Shown one piece after another: positions 17,169 to 25,163 of a DNA stretch of 64,000 nt; the first letter of the stretch is position 1; each line of letters begins with the position of its first letter. The DNA comes from Lujinxingia vulgaris. GTDB lineage: Bacteria > Myxococcota_A > Bradymonadia > Bradymonadales > Bradymonadaceae. The stretch lies in the NCBI RefSeq assembly GCF_007997015.1, contig NZ_VOSM01000013.1, positions 34,839 to 98,838 of the forward strand, read 5' to 3'. Both the position numbers and the translations under genes were made by a program. The notes beneath the pieces were generated by a model. That model did no database searches, was not told the origin of the DNA, and was given only the letters and a program-made list of their open reading frames with translations.

Positions 17169-17663
17169 ATGAGTCAGTCGCATCGTGTGCATCCCGACGA
17201 GCTGGAATGGCGAGAGCAGTCTCATGGAGAGCGTTTTGCCAGCCGGCGAAAGCAGCTCGGTAAGGCGGCCGGCGCGCAGCGTCTGGGGTGCAGCCTTTTT
17301 GAGGTGCCGGTGGGGCGAGCGGCGTTTCCTTTTCATGCCCACCTGGGAAATGAGGAGGCGCTCTACATCCTCAGTGGTAGCGGGGAGGTTCGTCATGGCG
17401 AGTCGCGCTATCCGGTGGGGGCCGGGCATTTTGTTGCGTTTCCGGCCGGTGTCGAGCACGCCCACCAGGTGATCAACACGGGCACCGAGGTGCTGCGCTA
17501 CCTGGTGGTCTCCACGATGAACGCCCCGGATGTGATGCTCTACCCCGACAGTGACAAGATCGGGGTGATGGGGGGTGAAGCACCCGGCGGTGATGCGTCC
17601 AAACGCACGCTCAATGTCTTCTTGCCGCTCTCGGCGGAGGTCGGCTATTGGGAGGGGGAATGA
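17169..17663 (+). CDS. Cupin domain protein
   Basis: 164 aa from the ATG at 17169, with AGGAG upstream. The cupin motifs are present: FPFHAHLGNEEALYILSGSG (metal His and Glu set, with G-x-G) and FPAGVEHAHQVINTG. It is a single-domain cupin_2 protein, likely binding a divalent metal. The tail VSTMNAPDVMLYPDSDKIG occurs in cupins annotated as possible phosphomannose-isomerase-like or dioxygenase-like proteins; the substrate cannot be deduced. The pentapeptide gene starts 63 bp downstream, possibly in the same transcript. Confidence 0.85.
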   Translation: MSQSHRVHPDELEWREQSHGERFASRRKQLGKAAGAQRLGCSLFEVPVGRAAFPFHAHLGNEEALYILSGSGEVRHGESRYPVGAGHFVAFPAGVEHAHQVINTGTEVLRYLVVSTMNAPDVMLYPDSDKIGVMGGEAPGGDASKRTLNVFLPLSAEVGYWEGE

Positions 17664-17726
17664 TGTTCGACCTCCCTCCAGGCCCGGTTCCGGGCCTCAC
17701 TCTCCCCTCGCAGCGTGTGTCTCGTG

Positions 17727-18314
17727 ATGAGCGATCTTCCCTCCCCTGACGCCTACCTCAACGCCACCATCAACGACGCTGATTTTACGCATCAGCGCCC
17801 CTTCGAGCAGGAGGTCTATGCCTGCGAGTTCGTCGACTGTGAGTTTCTGGGGGCGGATCTTCGTCAGATCGCCTTTGTCGACTGCACCTTTCGGGGCTGC
17901 AACCTCGCCATGGTCAAACTCGCCGGCGCCCGCCTGCAGGGCGTGCGTTTTGTGGACTGCAAGTTGATGGGTGTGAGTTTTTTTGAGGTGAGTGACTTCG
18001 GGTTCAGTGTGGGCTTTGAGGGGAGCAACCTCAACTACGCGTCGATGCGCTCGCTGAATCTGCGCCAGACGTCTTTTGTGCGCTGCAGCCTCCAGGAGAG
18101 TGACCTCTATGAGGCCGATCTGCGGCAAGCGAGTTTTGAGGAGAGTGACGTGGCGGGGGTGAGCTGGGAGCGGGCCAACCTGGAGGGGGCCGATCTTCGA
18201 GGGGCGCTCAACCTGGTGCTCGATCCGGCCAAAAGTCGAACCCGGGGCATGAAGGTGCGTCTGGAGCAGCTACCCGGGTTGGTGTCGCGTTTCGGGTTGA
18301 AGATCGAGGGGTAG
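17727..18314 (+). CDS. Pentapeptide repeat protein
   Basis: 195 aa from the ATG at 17727; GTG at 17715 is in frame but less likely. Repeats of the A(D/N)LXX type run through the whole chain (LGADLRQIAF, CNLAMVKLAGARLQG, LYEADLRQASF, ANLEGADLRGAL), alternating with C-x-F variants (CEFVDCEFLG). They form a right-handed quadrilateral beta-helix. Related proteins (MfpA/Qnr type) mimic DNA and protect gyrase, but many others have unknown roles. The short C-terminal tail (LEQLPGLVSRFGLKIEG) may be a dimerisation helix. Resistance function is not supported by anything else here. Confidence 0.85.
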   Translation: MSDLPSPDAYLNATINDADFTHQRPFEQEVYACEFVDCEFLGADLRQIAFVDCTFRGCNLAMVKLAGARLQGVRFVDCKLMGVSFFEVSDFGFSVGFEGSNLNYASMRSLNLRQTSFVRCSLQESDLYEADLRQASFEESDVAGVSWERANLEGADLRGALNLVLDPAKSRTRGMKVRLEQLPGLVSRFGLKIEG

Positions 18315-18369
18315 TCGGGGGGAGGGGATGCTCAACCTACGGATGAGCAAAGTGGCGAAAAGTCGGGGG

Positions 18370-18891
18370 TATGTACGACCCACGGGGGGATGTACGACCC
18401 ACGGATGAGCAAAGTGGTTGAAAGTCCTGGGGAAGATGTACGACCCACGGATGAGCAAAATCGGCGAAAAGTCGGGGGTATGTACGACCCACGGATGAGC
18501 AAAGTGGTTGAAAATCCTGGGGAAGATGTACGACCCACGGATGAGCAAAGTGGTTGAAAGTCCTGGGGAAGATGTACGACCCACGGATGAGCAAAATCGG
18601 CGAAAAGTCGGGGGTATGTACGACCCACGGATGAGCAAAGTGGTTGAAAATCCTGGGGAAGATGTACGACCCACGGATGAGCAAAGTGGTTGAAAGTCCT
18701 GGGGAAGATGTACGACCCACGGATGAGCAAAATCGGCGAAAAGTCGGGGGTATGTACGACCCACGGATGAACGAAGTCAGCGTGATTCGACGCCAAGTGA
18801 GCGAAGTAAGTTCAGTTGGGGGGTATGTACGACCCACGGATGCGCGAAGTTAGCGTGATTCGACGCCAAGTGAGCGAAGTAAGTTCAGTTG
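18370..18891 (+). repeat. Higher-order tandem array (44/46-bp units in a 136-bp superunit)
   Basis: Cores CGACCCACGGATGAGC start at about 18376, 18395, 18441, 18485, 18531, 18577, 18621, 18667, 18713, 18757 and 18830. From 18441 the spacing follows 44, 46, 46 repeatedly, giving a 136-bp superunit made of two 46-bp units (AAAGTGGTTGAAA.. type) and one 44-bp unit (AAAATCGGCGAAAAGTC type). The last 73-bp unit carries a second copy of the final 39 bp of the adjacent rluA-type gene (18780-18818 versus 18853-18891). Confidence 0.92.
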
Positions 18892-19494
18892 TGCGTCGAG
18901 CTCGGGGGCCAGGGGGGCTTCGAAGATGCGTCCGTCAGGAAGTTCAAGTCGCAGCGCATGAAGCCAGAGGCGGCCGGGAAATCCGGGAACTCGCAGGAAC
19001 TTTTTGGGTTTGTAGCGCGCCTCCCCGACGATGGCGTGGCCCGCACGCTGAAGGTGCTGGCGAATCTGGTGTTTTCGCCCGGTCGCCGGCGTGACGCGCA
19101 GGTAGGAGCAGGAGACAAAACGCTCCAGCGTCTCCACCCGGGTCAGCGCGCTGAGGGGGCGCCCACGGCGTCGATCGAAGAGAGGAGCATCCAGCGTCAT
19201 CGTGTCGGGCGTCGACCCGTAGACAAGCGCCCGGTACTCCTTACGCACGGTATTTTGGGCAAACCAATCGCCGAGCTGCGCCCGCAGCTCAGGGGATGGC
19301 GACATCAGCACAAGGCCGCTGGTCTCGCGGTCGAGGCGATGAACCGGCGCGGCATCGGAGTTGCCGATCTGGGCGTTGAGCCAGCTGACCAGGTCCTGCA
19401 TCGTGGGGTCGTTGGTGGGGTGGACCACCCAGCCGGCGGGTTTGTTGACGACAAAAAGATTGTTGTCGGCTGATAGCAATGTAGGGGCGTTCAT
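18850..19494 (-). CDS. RluA-family pseudouridine synthase
   Basis: 214 aa from the ATG at 19494. VVNKPAGWVVHPT is the family's substrate-positioning motif. PVHRLDRETSGLVL carries the catalytic Asp of HRLDRxTSG. VTPATGRKHQIRQHLQRAGHAIVGEARY is the KRQIRxHL-type motif region. It lacks an N-terminal S4 domain and is short, resembling RluA/TruC-type enzymes that modify U in rRNA or tRNA. The C-terminal codons and stop lie inside a sequence duplicated in the repeat array immediately downstream, so the array has grown right up to the gene. Confidence 0.9.
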   Translation of the reverse strand: MNAPTLLSADNNLFVVNKPAGWVVHPTNDPTMQDLVSWLNAQIGNSDAAPVHRLDRETSGLVLMSPSPELRAQLGDWFAQNTVRKEYRALVYGSTPDTMTLDAPLFDRRRGRPLSALTRVETLERFVSCSYLRVTPATGRKHQIRQHLQRAGHAIVGEARYKPKKFLRVPGFPGRLWLHALRLELPDGRIFEAPLAPELDAQLNLLRSLGVESR

Positions 19495-19504
19495 GGCGGG
19501 ACCG

Positions 19505-19840
19505 TGTCGAGTGGCGCGACCGGGGGTTGGTCAGCGAGCTGTGAAGTTGCGGGTGATAGGCGACCGGGGGTTGAGCATCAAGGATGATTCGGGTTTTCAG
19601 ACGAGGCATTTCGTAGAGGTTGCCTCAGACGCGGAGGCAAAGGTCGGTCGGGAGCGCGGGGGTTGAAGTGGCGTCAGAGGTCGAATGACGACGTCTGGAA
19701 TCGCGGAAATCCGCATGGTTGCGCGACATCGTACGACCGGGGGTTGGGCCATTCTGGCGCGAATTTTGAGGGTGATGTCCGACCGAGGGTTGGTCGAAGT
19801 TGGGAAAAATGACCGACCGAGGGCTGGTCGAAGTGAAAAA
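19505..19840 (+). repeat. Dispersed palindromic cores upstream of the RAYT gene
   Basis: Plus-oriented cores at about 19518 (GCGACCGGGGGTTGGTC), 19561 (GCGACCGGGGGTTGAGC), 19733 (ACGACCGGGGGTTGGGCC), 19781 (CCGACCGAGGGTTGGTCG) and 19815 (CCGACCGAGGGCTGGTCG). They lie in the 476-bp gap between the divergent pseudouridine synthase and transposase genes. The first pair is 43 bp apart; the others are not regularly spaced. Confidence 0.8.
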
Positions 19841-19970
19841 TCGCGCATCGTGAACGAGCTGCCAGGGAGGCATCTGCGAAAAAAGTTCGACGTACGCGCA
19901 AGATCTCCGTCGGCCTGTCGATAACAGACAAACGACGTCTGACCTCGACCCATGACCGGAGAAACCTGCC

Positions 19971-20915
19971 ATGACGCAACCCCGCTGCCACGTTGAAAAT
20001 CAGGTCGCTGTGATGAGCCGTCGCACTCACGATCGCGAGTTTTTGCTGCGCCCGGACGCCTCAATGAACGCGATCCTGCGCTACGAGATCGCGCGATCTG
20101 CTGCGCGTCATGGTCTGCGCATCCACGGTTTCGTCGGCATGTCGAACCACGTCCACGTGCTGGCCACCGATGTGCACGCCACGCGCAGCGGGTTTATGCG
20201 CGATGCGATGGCCGGGGTGGCTCGGGCGCGCAACCGCGATCTCGACCGAAGTGGCTATTTCTGGGACGCGCGCGGGTATCACGACATGGTGGTGCTCGAT
20301 CAGCAGGCGCTGGTCAGGCAGCTGATTTACATATGGCTCAACCCGGTGCGCACCGGTGAATGTGACCACCCCGAGGAGTGGCCGGGTATGATGATCTTGC
20401 CTCGTGACTGGGGAAAGCCGATGCGGGTTATGAAGCCGGAGGGGTATGGAAGACGCTCCGAAAAGTTTGTGGAGTTTACTCCGACGCCCCCGCCCGGCTA
20501 CGAGAACATGAGCCTGGAAGAGGTGCAGGAGCACTTTGAAACCCTCCTGGAGGAGGGGCTTCAGGAGGCGCTCGCTGAGCGAGAATCGGAGAAGGCCGGT
20601 GAGGTTAAAGTGCTGGGACTTCCTACGAGCACGCGCCCCTCGATCCCCTGTCCGCGCGTGCAGAAAGCGCCGCGATTTGTTGCCAGCGCCGCCGAGGTGC
20701 TTGAGGCGGCGGAACGCCAGTACAAGACCTTCGTCTGCGTCTATGAGCGGGTGCGTTTGCGGTGGAAAAGCAAGAAGACCGGCGTCGTTTTCCCCTGCGG
20801 AACGCTCTGGTTAAAGCAACATGCTCGGGTAAGTTGCCAGCCGGCCGGGCCCGAGGTGCTTGCGCACTGCCTGGGGCATTGCCCCCCGGGGGCCTTCCCC
20901 GGCGAAGGCGCCTGA
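19971..20915 (+). CDS. REP-associated tyrosine transposase (RAYT, Y1/TnpA_REP family)
   Basis: 314 aa from the ATG at 19971 (GGAG upstream). The HUH metal motif is in GMSNHVHVLATD, and the catalytic tyrosine region is LIYIWLNPVRTG. Both are hallmarks of IS200-type Y1 nucleases domesticated as RAYTs. The C-terminal third carries an acidic helical stretch and a FPCGTLWLKQHARVSCQP block, similar to the FPxGTxxLR..HGVxC ending of many deltaproteobacterial homologues. RAYTs bind and cleave palindromic REP DNA as single strands. No IS ends or second transposon gene are seen; instead, inverted palindromic cores flank the gene at both sides. It appears intact. Confidence 0.88.
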   Translation: MTQPRCHVENQVAVMSRRTHDREFLLRPDASMNAILRYEIARSAARHGLRIHGFVGMSNHVHVLATDVHATRSGFMRDAMAGVARARNRDLDRSGYFWDARGYHDMVVLDQQALVRQLIYIWLNPVRTGECDHPEEWPGMMILPRDWGKPMRVMKPEGYGRRSEKFVEFTPTPPPGYENMSLEEVQEHFETLLEEGLQEALAERESEKAGEVKVLGLPTSTRPSIPCPRVQKAPRFVASAAEVLEAAERQYKTFVCVYERVRLRWKSKKTGVVFPCGTLWLKQHARVSCQPAGPEVLAHCLGHCPPGAFPGEGA

Positions 20916-21329
20916 GGTCCTTTTTAGAACTCAGAGAGTGAGGCAAGCGCGCGTCGTTTCTGGTGTCGCGCCTGCTTAAACGCGGGGGGCGTTGGAGATG
21001 CGGCCCGCGCCCGGCGCCCTCAACCCCTCCGGCTCAGACGTGGGCCGACGAGGGCTGAGGTGTATTTAAATGCGCCGCAAATCGAGCGAGATCCGGGGCC
21101 AGGGATGCTTGAAACGCCGGATCAGCCGGGCGTGAGGGGAAAAAATACGAAAATTCGCGTGTCTTGCTGCCCCTGACCACGCCACCACGACGTCCAACCC
21201 TCGGTTGATCACAACCCTTATGATGTCCGACCCTCGGTTGGGATGTACGCGCGCAGGTAGGGGCCGAAGTCTGGTTGGCAATGTGGTGTCAGGCGCGTGC
21301 ACAGATTGCAAGCAACGCTGCAATCAGAC
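20916..21329. other. Gap after the RAYT gene with two minus-oriented palindromic cores
   Basis: 414 bp between the RAYT and DUF892 genes. It starts with a GC-rich stretch where no clear terminator is seen. Cores CCAACCCTCGGTTGATC at about 21193 and CCGACCCTCGGTTGGG at about 21227 are in the opposite orientation to those upstream of the RAYT gene. The rest shows nothing recognisable. Confidence 0.7.
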
Positions 21330-21830
21330 TCAGCCTTGCAGCATATTGTTCTCAACCCCGGCACGAATCATCTGGGGAAGGTTATCGTTGAAAAAGGTGA
21401 GCATCGCGCGCTCATCCTCCAGAATGTCGGAGCAAATGCTGGCGATCTCATCTTCTCCCAGCTTCTCCGCCAGCGCGATGATGGCCTGGTACATCGAGAT
21501 CTCCAACTCCTCACTGGCCGCGCCGATCAGGGTGTCTTTGACAAAGGTGTTGTCCAGAAACCCCGTAAAGCCCGCCTGTGCCGCGCCGGCAAAGCTTGAC
21601 GCCTTCGCGCGCAGCTCCGGAGCATCCGAGCCCAGATCTTCCAGGCAGTGTTTTACCAACTCGCAGTGGCGTTTGGTCTCGCGCGTGTGCTCGTGCAGGC
21701 GAGCCTGCAACTCCGGAAACTCCCGGGCGTGTTTGGCCTGCTGCGCAAGCGCCTTGCTGAGCGTCTTCTCCAGTGTATATGCGCCTTCAAGCCACTTGAT
21801 CAGCAGCTGACGATGATGATCGGTGCTCAT
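21330..21830 (-). CDS. DUF892 (YciE/YciF) ferritin-like protein
   Basis: 166 aa from the ATG at 21830, fixed by a perfect AGGAGG four bases upstream; the frame stays open into upstream repeats but that is not coding. It is all helical, with LIKWLEGAYTLEKTLSKAL, the Glu/His pair HCELVKHCLEDLG, AASEELEISMYQAIIALAEKLG and LEDERAMLTFF. These match the DUF892 four-helix bundle with carboxylate/His di-iron ligands. Family members are induced by stress, and some act in ferritin-like peroxide or iron handling. It is monocistronic and preceded by a repeat cluster on its promoter side. Confidence 0.85.
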   Translation of the reverse strand: MSTDHHRQLLIKWLEGAYTLEKTLSKALAQQAKHAREFPELQARLHEHTRETKRHCELVKHCLEDLGSDAPELRAKASSFAGAAQAGFTGFLDNTFVKDTLIGAASEELEISMYQAIIALAEKLGEDEIASICSDILEDERAMLTFFNDNLPQMIRAGVENNMLQG

Positions 21831-22027
21831 GATGCCTCCTGTTGAAACGTCCTCAAAAGACGTTGCCTCGTCGACGAAGACCCTCTGGCGGGGATCTGCG
21901 TTAAACGTTGGCACCGACCGTGCCCACCAAACCGATTGCGCTCCAGCGCGGATATGGTGAGCCGGTCGACGAGAGGAACTGCGGAGTTCATGAGCCGAGG
22001 TGGTGGCGCAGGGCCGCAATGGGACGA

Positions 22028-22200
22028 CGCAATGTTCAACCGAGGGTTGGTCACCACCGGGCAAAATGCTCAACCGAGGGTCGGACATCTCTGGGGTAAA
22101 ATGCTCAACCGAGGGTTGGTCACCACCGGGCAAAATGCTCAACCGAGGGTCGGACATCTCTGGGGTAAAATGCTCAACCGAGGGTCGGACATCTCCGATC
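22028..22200 (+). repeat. Palindromic core array, about five copies
   Basis: Cores CAACCGAGGGTTGGTC and CAACCGAGGGTCGGACAT alternate, separated by CACCACCGGGCAAAATGCT or TCTCTGGGGTAAAATGCT, at steps of about 34 and 35 bp. The array abuts the stop of the FG-GAP gene (22206) and sits upstream of the DUF892 promoter. The rest of the 21831-22027 gap holds no recognisable signal. Confidence 0.88.
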
Positions 22201-22205
22201 GTTCG

Positions 22206-24557
22206 TCAGCCGATGATGCGGCATTGCACCCCTTCCACGAGCGCTTCGTTGTTGTCTTCGTTGCACTCGTTGTAGCGGTTGTCCGGGTCGACTCCCACGC
22301 CAAGTTCGAACTCGGCCTGCAGCAGGGCGTTGGGCACCTCCATGCTCAGCTCAAAACGCTCGGTGTTGCCGGGCAACAGCGCCTCGCTGAGCTCAAGACG
22401 TTCATCGAGCAAAAAGGTGCCGTTGCGGGAGAGGGTCACGAGAACCGGTGTGCCCTGCGGCACGCTGCGCGCGCCCTCGTTACCCACGACCACGCTGATC
22501 CGAAGTTCCCCCTCCACCCCGCAGGTGACCTGGTTGGTGGTGACCTCCTCCACGACCAGATCCGGCGCGTCGAAGAGGCCGTCGGGCTGAACGTTCTGGC
22601 GGAAGTTGTTCAGCCGCCCGTTCTCCCAGTTTCGCTCCGGAATTCGCGGCACTTGCCCCTCCTCGGTGATATTGGTCACCGAGTAGGCGTGCTGATTCCA
22701 GATGCGGCGGGTGCGCACCCAGTTGTTGCGCGCGTCCTTCCAGACCCACAGCCCGGGGCGACTTCCGCGGTTGCCGTAGGCCGAGGCCACCAGCACCTCG
22801 GCCGCCCCGTCGTTATCGACGTCGGCGATCACCGGCATCTCGATGCGCGTGTTGCTCTCGTGCTGCCCGTCCACAAAGAGCACCTCACCGGTGGTCCCGT
22901 CGAGGATGTAGAAGTTCTGCTCATCGGCGTAGACAACCTCGGCTTTGCCGTCGCCCTCGAAGTCGAAGACGCTGGAGGCGGTCGCGCGGCTGGAGCAGTC
23001 CTGGTTGGCCGTCTTCCAGAGGATGCCGCGATCGGAGCAGCCCAGATCTTGCCAGTCGTCGACGTCGCACTCCCGCTTGGCCACCACGTAGAAGTCTGCG
23101 CCGGCGGTGCCGATCTCGGGGATCCCGTCGCCGTCGAAGTCGGCGATCGTGGGCGGGCCGGCCTCATTGCCGTTGGTGCAGTTGTCCAGCGGCACGCCGA
23201 TCTTCCAGACCTCCTGGCCCTGGTGATCGAGCACGATGATCTCTCCGCGACGCACCAGCACGATGTTAGGGTGGGGGCCGTCTTCAAAACGCGCCACGGC
23301 GTTGAACCCGTCGCAGCTTAAAGGCCCCTGACAGCTGGAGTTCTGCGAGGTGAAGGCGTAGGTCCACAACACCTCTCCGCGGTGGTTGTAGAGGGTGTTG
23401 CCGGCGATGACCTCCTGGGTGTCGTCGAGGGTCACGTCGGCCACCGTGGCCGCCGGTCCCAGAAACGCGTTGTTGCCGATGCCCCCCGGGCCGCCGGCGT
23501 GATCGGCGCTGGTGACCACGCCGTCCCATTTGAGCACGCCGCTCTGGCCGTTGAGCACGACGTTGCCGATGATGACCTCGGGTTGCCCGTCGGCGTCGAG
23601 ATCGGCCACCGAGGCGTTGGCACCTCCACGGGTATGAACATCCCAGGTGGGATAGTCCTCATTATGCCACATCGGCTCCCACTGGCTGCCATCGTCGCTG
23701 ATGCGCCGAAACGCCACGGTGCCCTGGGGACGCCCGGCGGCGTTGCGCGTCACGCCGATGATCTCGGCGACCTCGTCGCCATCCAGGTCCGCCAGCGCCA
23801 GGCCGGAGTCGTTGTTGATCGGCGGCTCGCTGATCGAGGCGATGGTGCGCATGGTGCCGTCTTCTGCGCAGCGCCCCTCCACCACGCGCACCGTGGCGTC
23901 GACGTTGCAGCAGCCCTGGCTGTTGCGGTTGAACGAGGGGAAGACGATGTCGGGGATGTCGTCGGTGTCGGTGACGCCGTCGCCATTATCATCGCTGAGG
24001 TTTGCGACAACCGGCACCGCCACCACATCGCCTCGATTTGCAAACTCCAGCCCGTCGGGCACCCAGGTGCAGCCGGGCGCAGGCTCCAGTTCACCGACCG
24101 GGGGTCGGTACTCGCAGACGGCAACCTGGTCGCGGGGAAGGCACTGCCCGATGGAAGGCTCGCAGATCTCGTCGAGCGCGCACTCTTCTGTGCGCTCACA
24201 CGCCCCGCGCGTATCGACGCACGCCTCGCCAAGGCAGACCTGCGCGGCAGTGCAGCAGACGCCGGCGCAAGCGCTCTCCTCGGCGCCGCATTCCAGCGTG
24301 GCGTCGGCGTCATCCTGCGCGTCGACGCCGCTGTCTTCTCCACCGTCCAGGAAATCTGTGTCGCCACCGACGTCGGCATCCACGCAGCGATCGGCCACGC
24401 AACGCCCCGCCCCCTCGCAGTCTTCGTCGGCCACGCACGCGTGCGTCCCGCTGAGACCCTCATCATCACAGCCCGAGCAGGCCGTGGCCCCCAGGGCAAA
24501 AAGCAGCGAGAGGGCGCTGCCGGCGAGTCGAGTAGATAAAGATGCACGTCGAACCAT
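22206..24557 (-). CDS. FG-GAP/VCBS-repeat lipoprotein with CARDB-like C-terminus
   Basis: 783 aa from the ATG at 24557 (CGAGG upstream). It has a lipoprotein signal (LSLLFALGATAC). Residues ~35-150 are Asp- and Cys-rich with short EGF-like Cys patterns (CVADEDCEGAGRCVADRC). The body is a seven-bladed-propeller-type FG-GAP domain with Ca-binding loops: DLDGDEVAEI, DLDADGQPEVI, DFDGDGIPEIG and DVDNDGAAEVLV. The C-terminal ~110 residues (DLVVEEVTTNQVTC, ending NRYNECNEDNNEA) resemble CARDB adhesion domains. This is typical of surface proteins in this lineage. The exact ligand is unknown. Confidence 0.88.
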   Translation of the reverse strand: MVRRASLSTRLAGSALSLLFALGATACSGCDDEGLSGTHACVADEDCEGAGRCVADRCVDADVGGDTDFLDGGEDSGVDAQDDADATLECGAEESACAGVCCTAAQVCLGEACVDTRGACERTEECALDEICEPSIGQCLPRDQVAVCEYRPPVGELEPAPGCTWVPDGLEFANRGDVVAVPVVANLSDDNGDGVTDTDDIPDIVFPSFNRNSQGCCNVDATVRVVEGRCAEDGTMRTIASISEPPINNDSGLALADLDGDEVAEIIGVTRNAAGRPQGTVAFRRISDDGSQWEPMWHNEDYPTWDVHTRGGANASVADLDADGQPEVIIGNVVLNGQSGVLKWDGVVTSADHAGGPGGIGNNAFLGPAATVADVTLDDTQEVIAGNTLYNHRGEVLWTYAFTSQNSSCQGPLSCDGFNAVARFEDGPHPNIVLVRRGEIIVLDHQGQEVWKIGVPLDNCTNGNEAGPPTIADFDGDGIPEIGTAGADFYVVAKRECDVDDWQDLGCSDRGILWKTANQDCSSRATASSVFDFEGDGKAEVVYADEQNFYILDGTTGEVLFVDGQHESNTRIEMPVIADVDNDGAAEVLVASAYGNRGSRPGLWVWKDARNNWVRTRRIWNQHAYSVTNITEEGQVPRIPERNWENGRLNNFRQNVQPDGLFDAPDLVVEEVTTNQVTCGVEGELRISVVVGNEGARSVPQGTPVLVTLSRNGTFLLDERLELSEALLPGNTERFELSMEVPNALLQAEFELGVGVDPDNRYNECNEDNNEALVEGVQCRIIG

Positions 24558-24690
24558 AGAAACCTCGGAGAGCTACAGCGGTCGGTGAACGCTCTCAGAA
24601 GTAGCGAATGGTGGGGCTCGCGTCTAGCGCTGGTGAGATGCGTCACGTCGCGACAGCAAGACGAAGCGATCACTGCGGCACAAGCGCTGA

Positions 24691-25160
24691 AGATCGTCCA
24701 ACCGAGGGTCGAGCATCCCCCGCATCGTTACTGAAGATCGTCCAACCGAGGGTCGAGCATCCCCCGCATCGTTACTGAAGATCGTCCAACCGAGGGTCGA
24801 GCATCCCCCGCATCGTTACTGAAGATCGTCCAACCGAGGGTCGAGCATCCCCCGCATCGTTACTGAAGATCGTCCAACCGAGGGTCGAGCATCCCCCGCA
24901 TCGTTACTGAAGATCGTCCAACCGAGGGTCGAGCATCCCCCGCATCGTTACTGAAGATCGTCCAACCGAGGGTCGAACATCCCCCGCATCGTTACTGAAG
25001 ATCGTCCAACCGAGGGTCGAGCATCCCCCGCATCGTTACTGAAGATCGTCCAACCGAGGGTCGAGCATCCCCCGCATCATCCCTGAAGATCGTCCAACCG
25101 AGGATCGGCCTCCCAACCGCATGATCGCTGAAAAACGTTCGACCGAGGGATGGTCAAATC
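24691..25160 (+). repeat. Near-perfect 44-bp tandem array, ten units
   Basis: The unit GATCGTCCAACCGAGGGTCG + AGCATCCCCCGCATCGTTACTGAA repeats at an exact 44-bp step from 24692 to about 25131. Copies are almost identical; one has a single G-to-A change (TCGAACATC, near 24976) and the last is degenerate. A separate core TTCGACCGAGGGATGGTC follows at about 25138, of the type found at 16.8 kb. It lies downstream of the DUF3365 gene's stop and upstream of the FG-GAP gene's start (24558-24690 is the likely promoter). Confidence 0.96.
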
Positions 25161-25163
25161 ACC

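Noticed and set aside
17727..18314. Quinolone-resistance (Qnr) gene
   Set aside because: It has pentapeptide repeats but none of the specific Qnr loops I could recognise; the fold alone does not support resistance.
19971..20915. A mobile insertion sequence
   Set aside because: No accessory tnpB, no defined ends and no target duplication are visible; a stand-alone RAYT fits better.
21831..22157. N-terminal extension of the DUF892 protein
   Set aside because: The frame is open through the repeat cluster, but AGGAGG sits just before the internal ATG at 21830.
16773..25160. CRISPR arrays
   Set aside because: Period of 44 bp looks CRISPR-like, but the 'spacers' are the same in every unit, the cores are inverted in other loci, and no cas gene is present.
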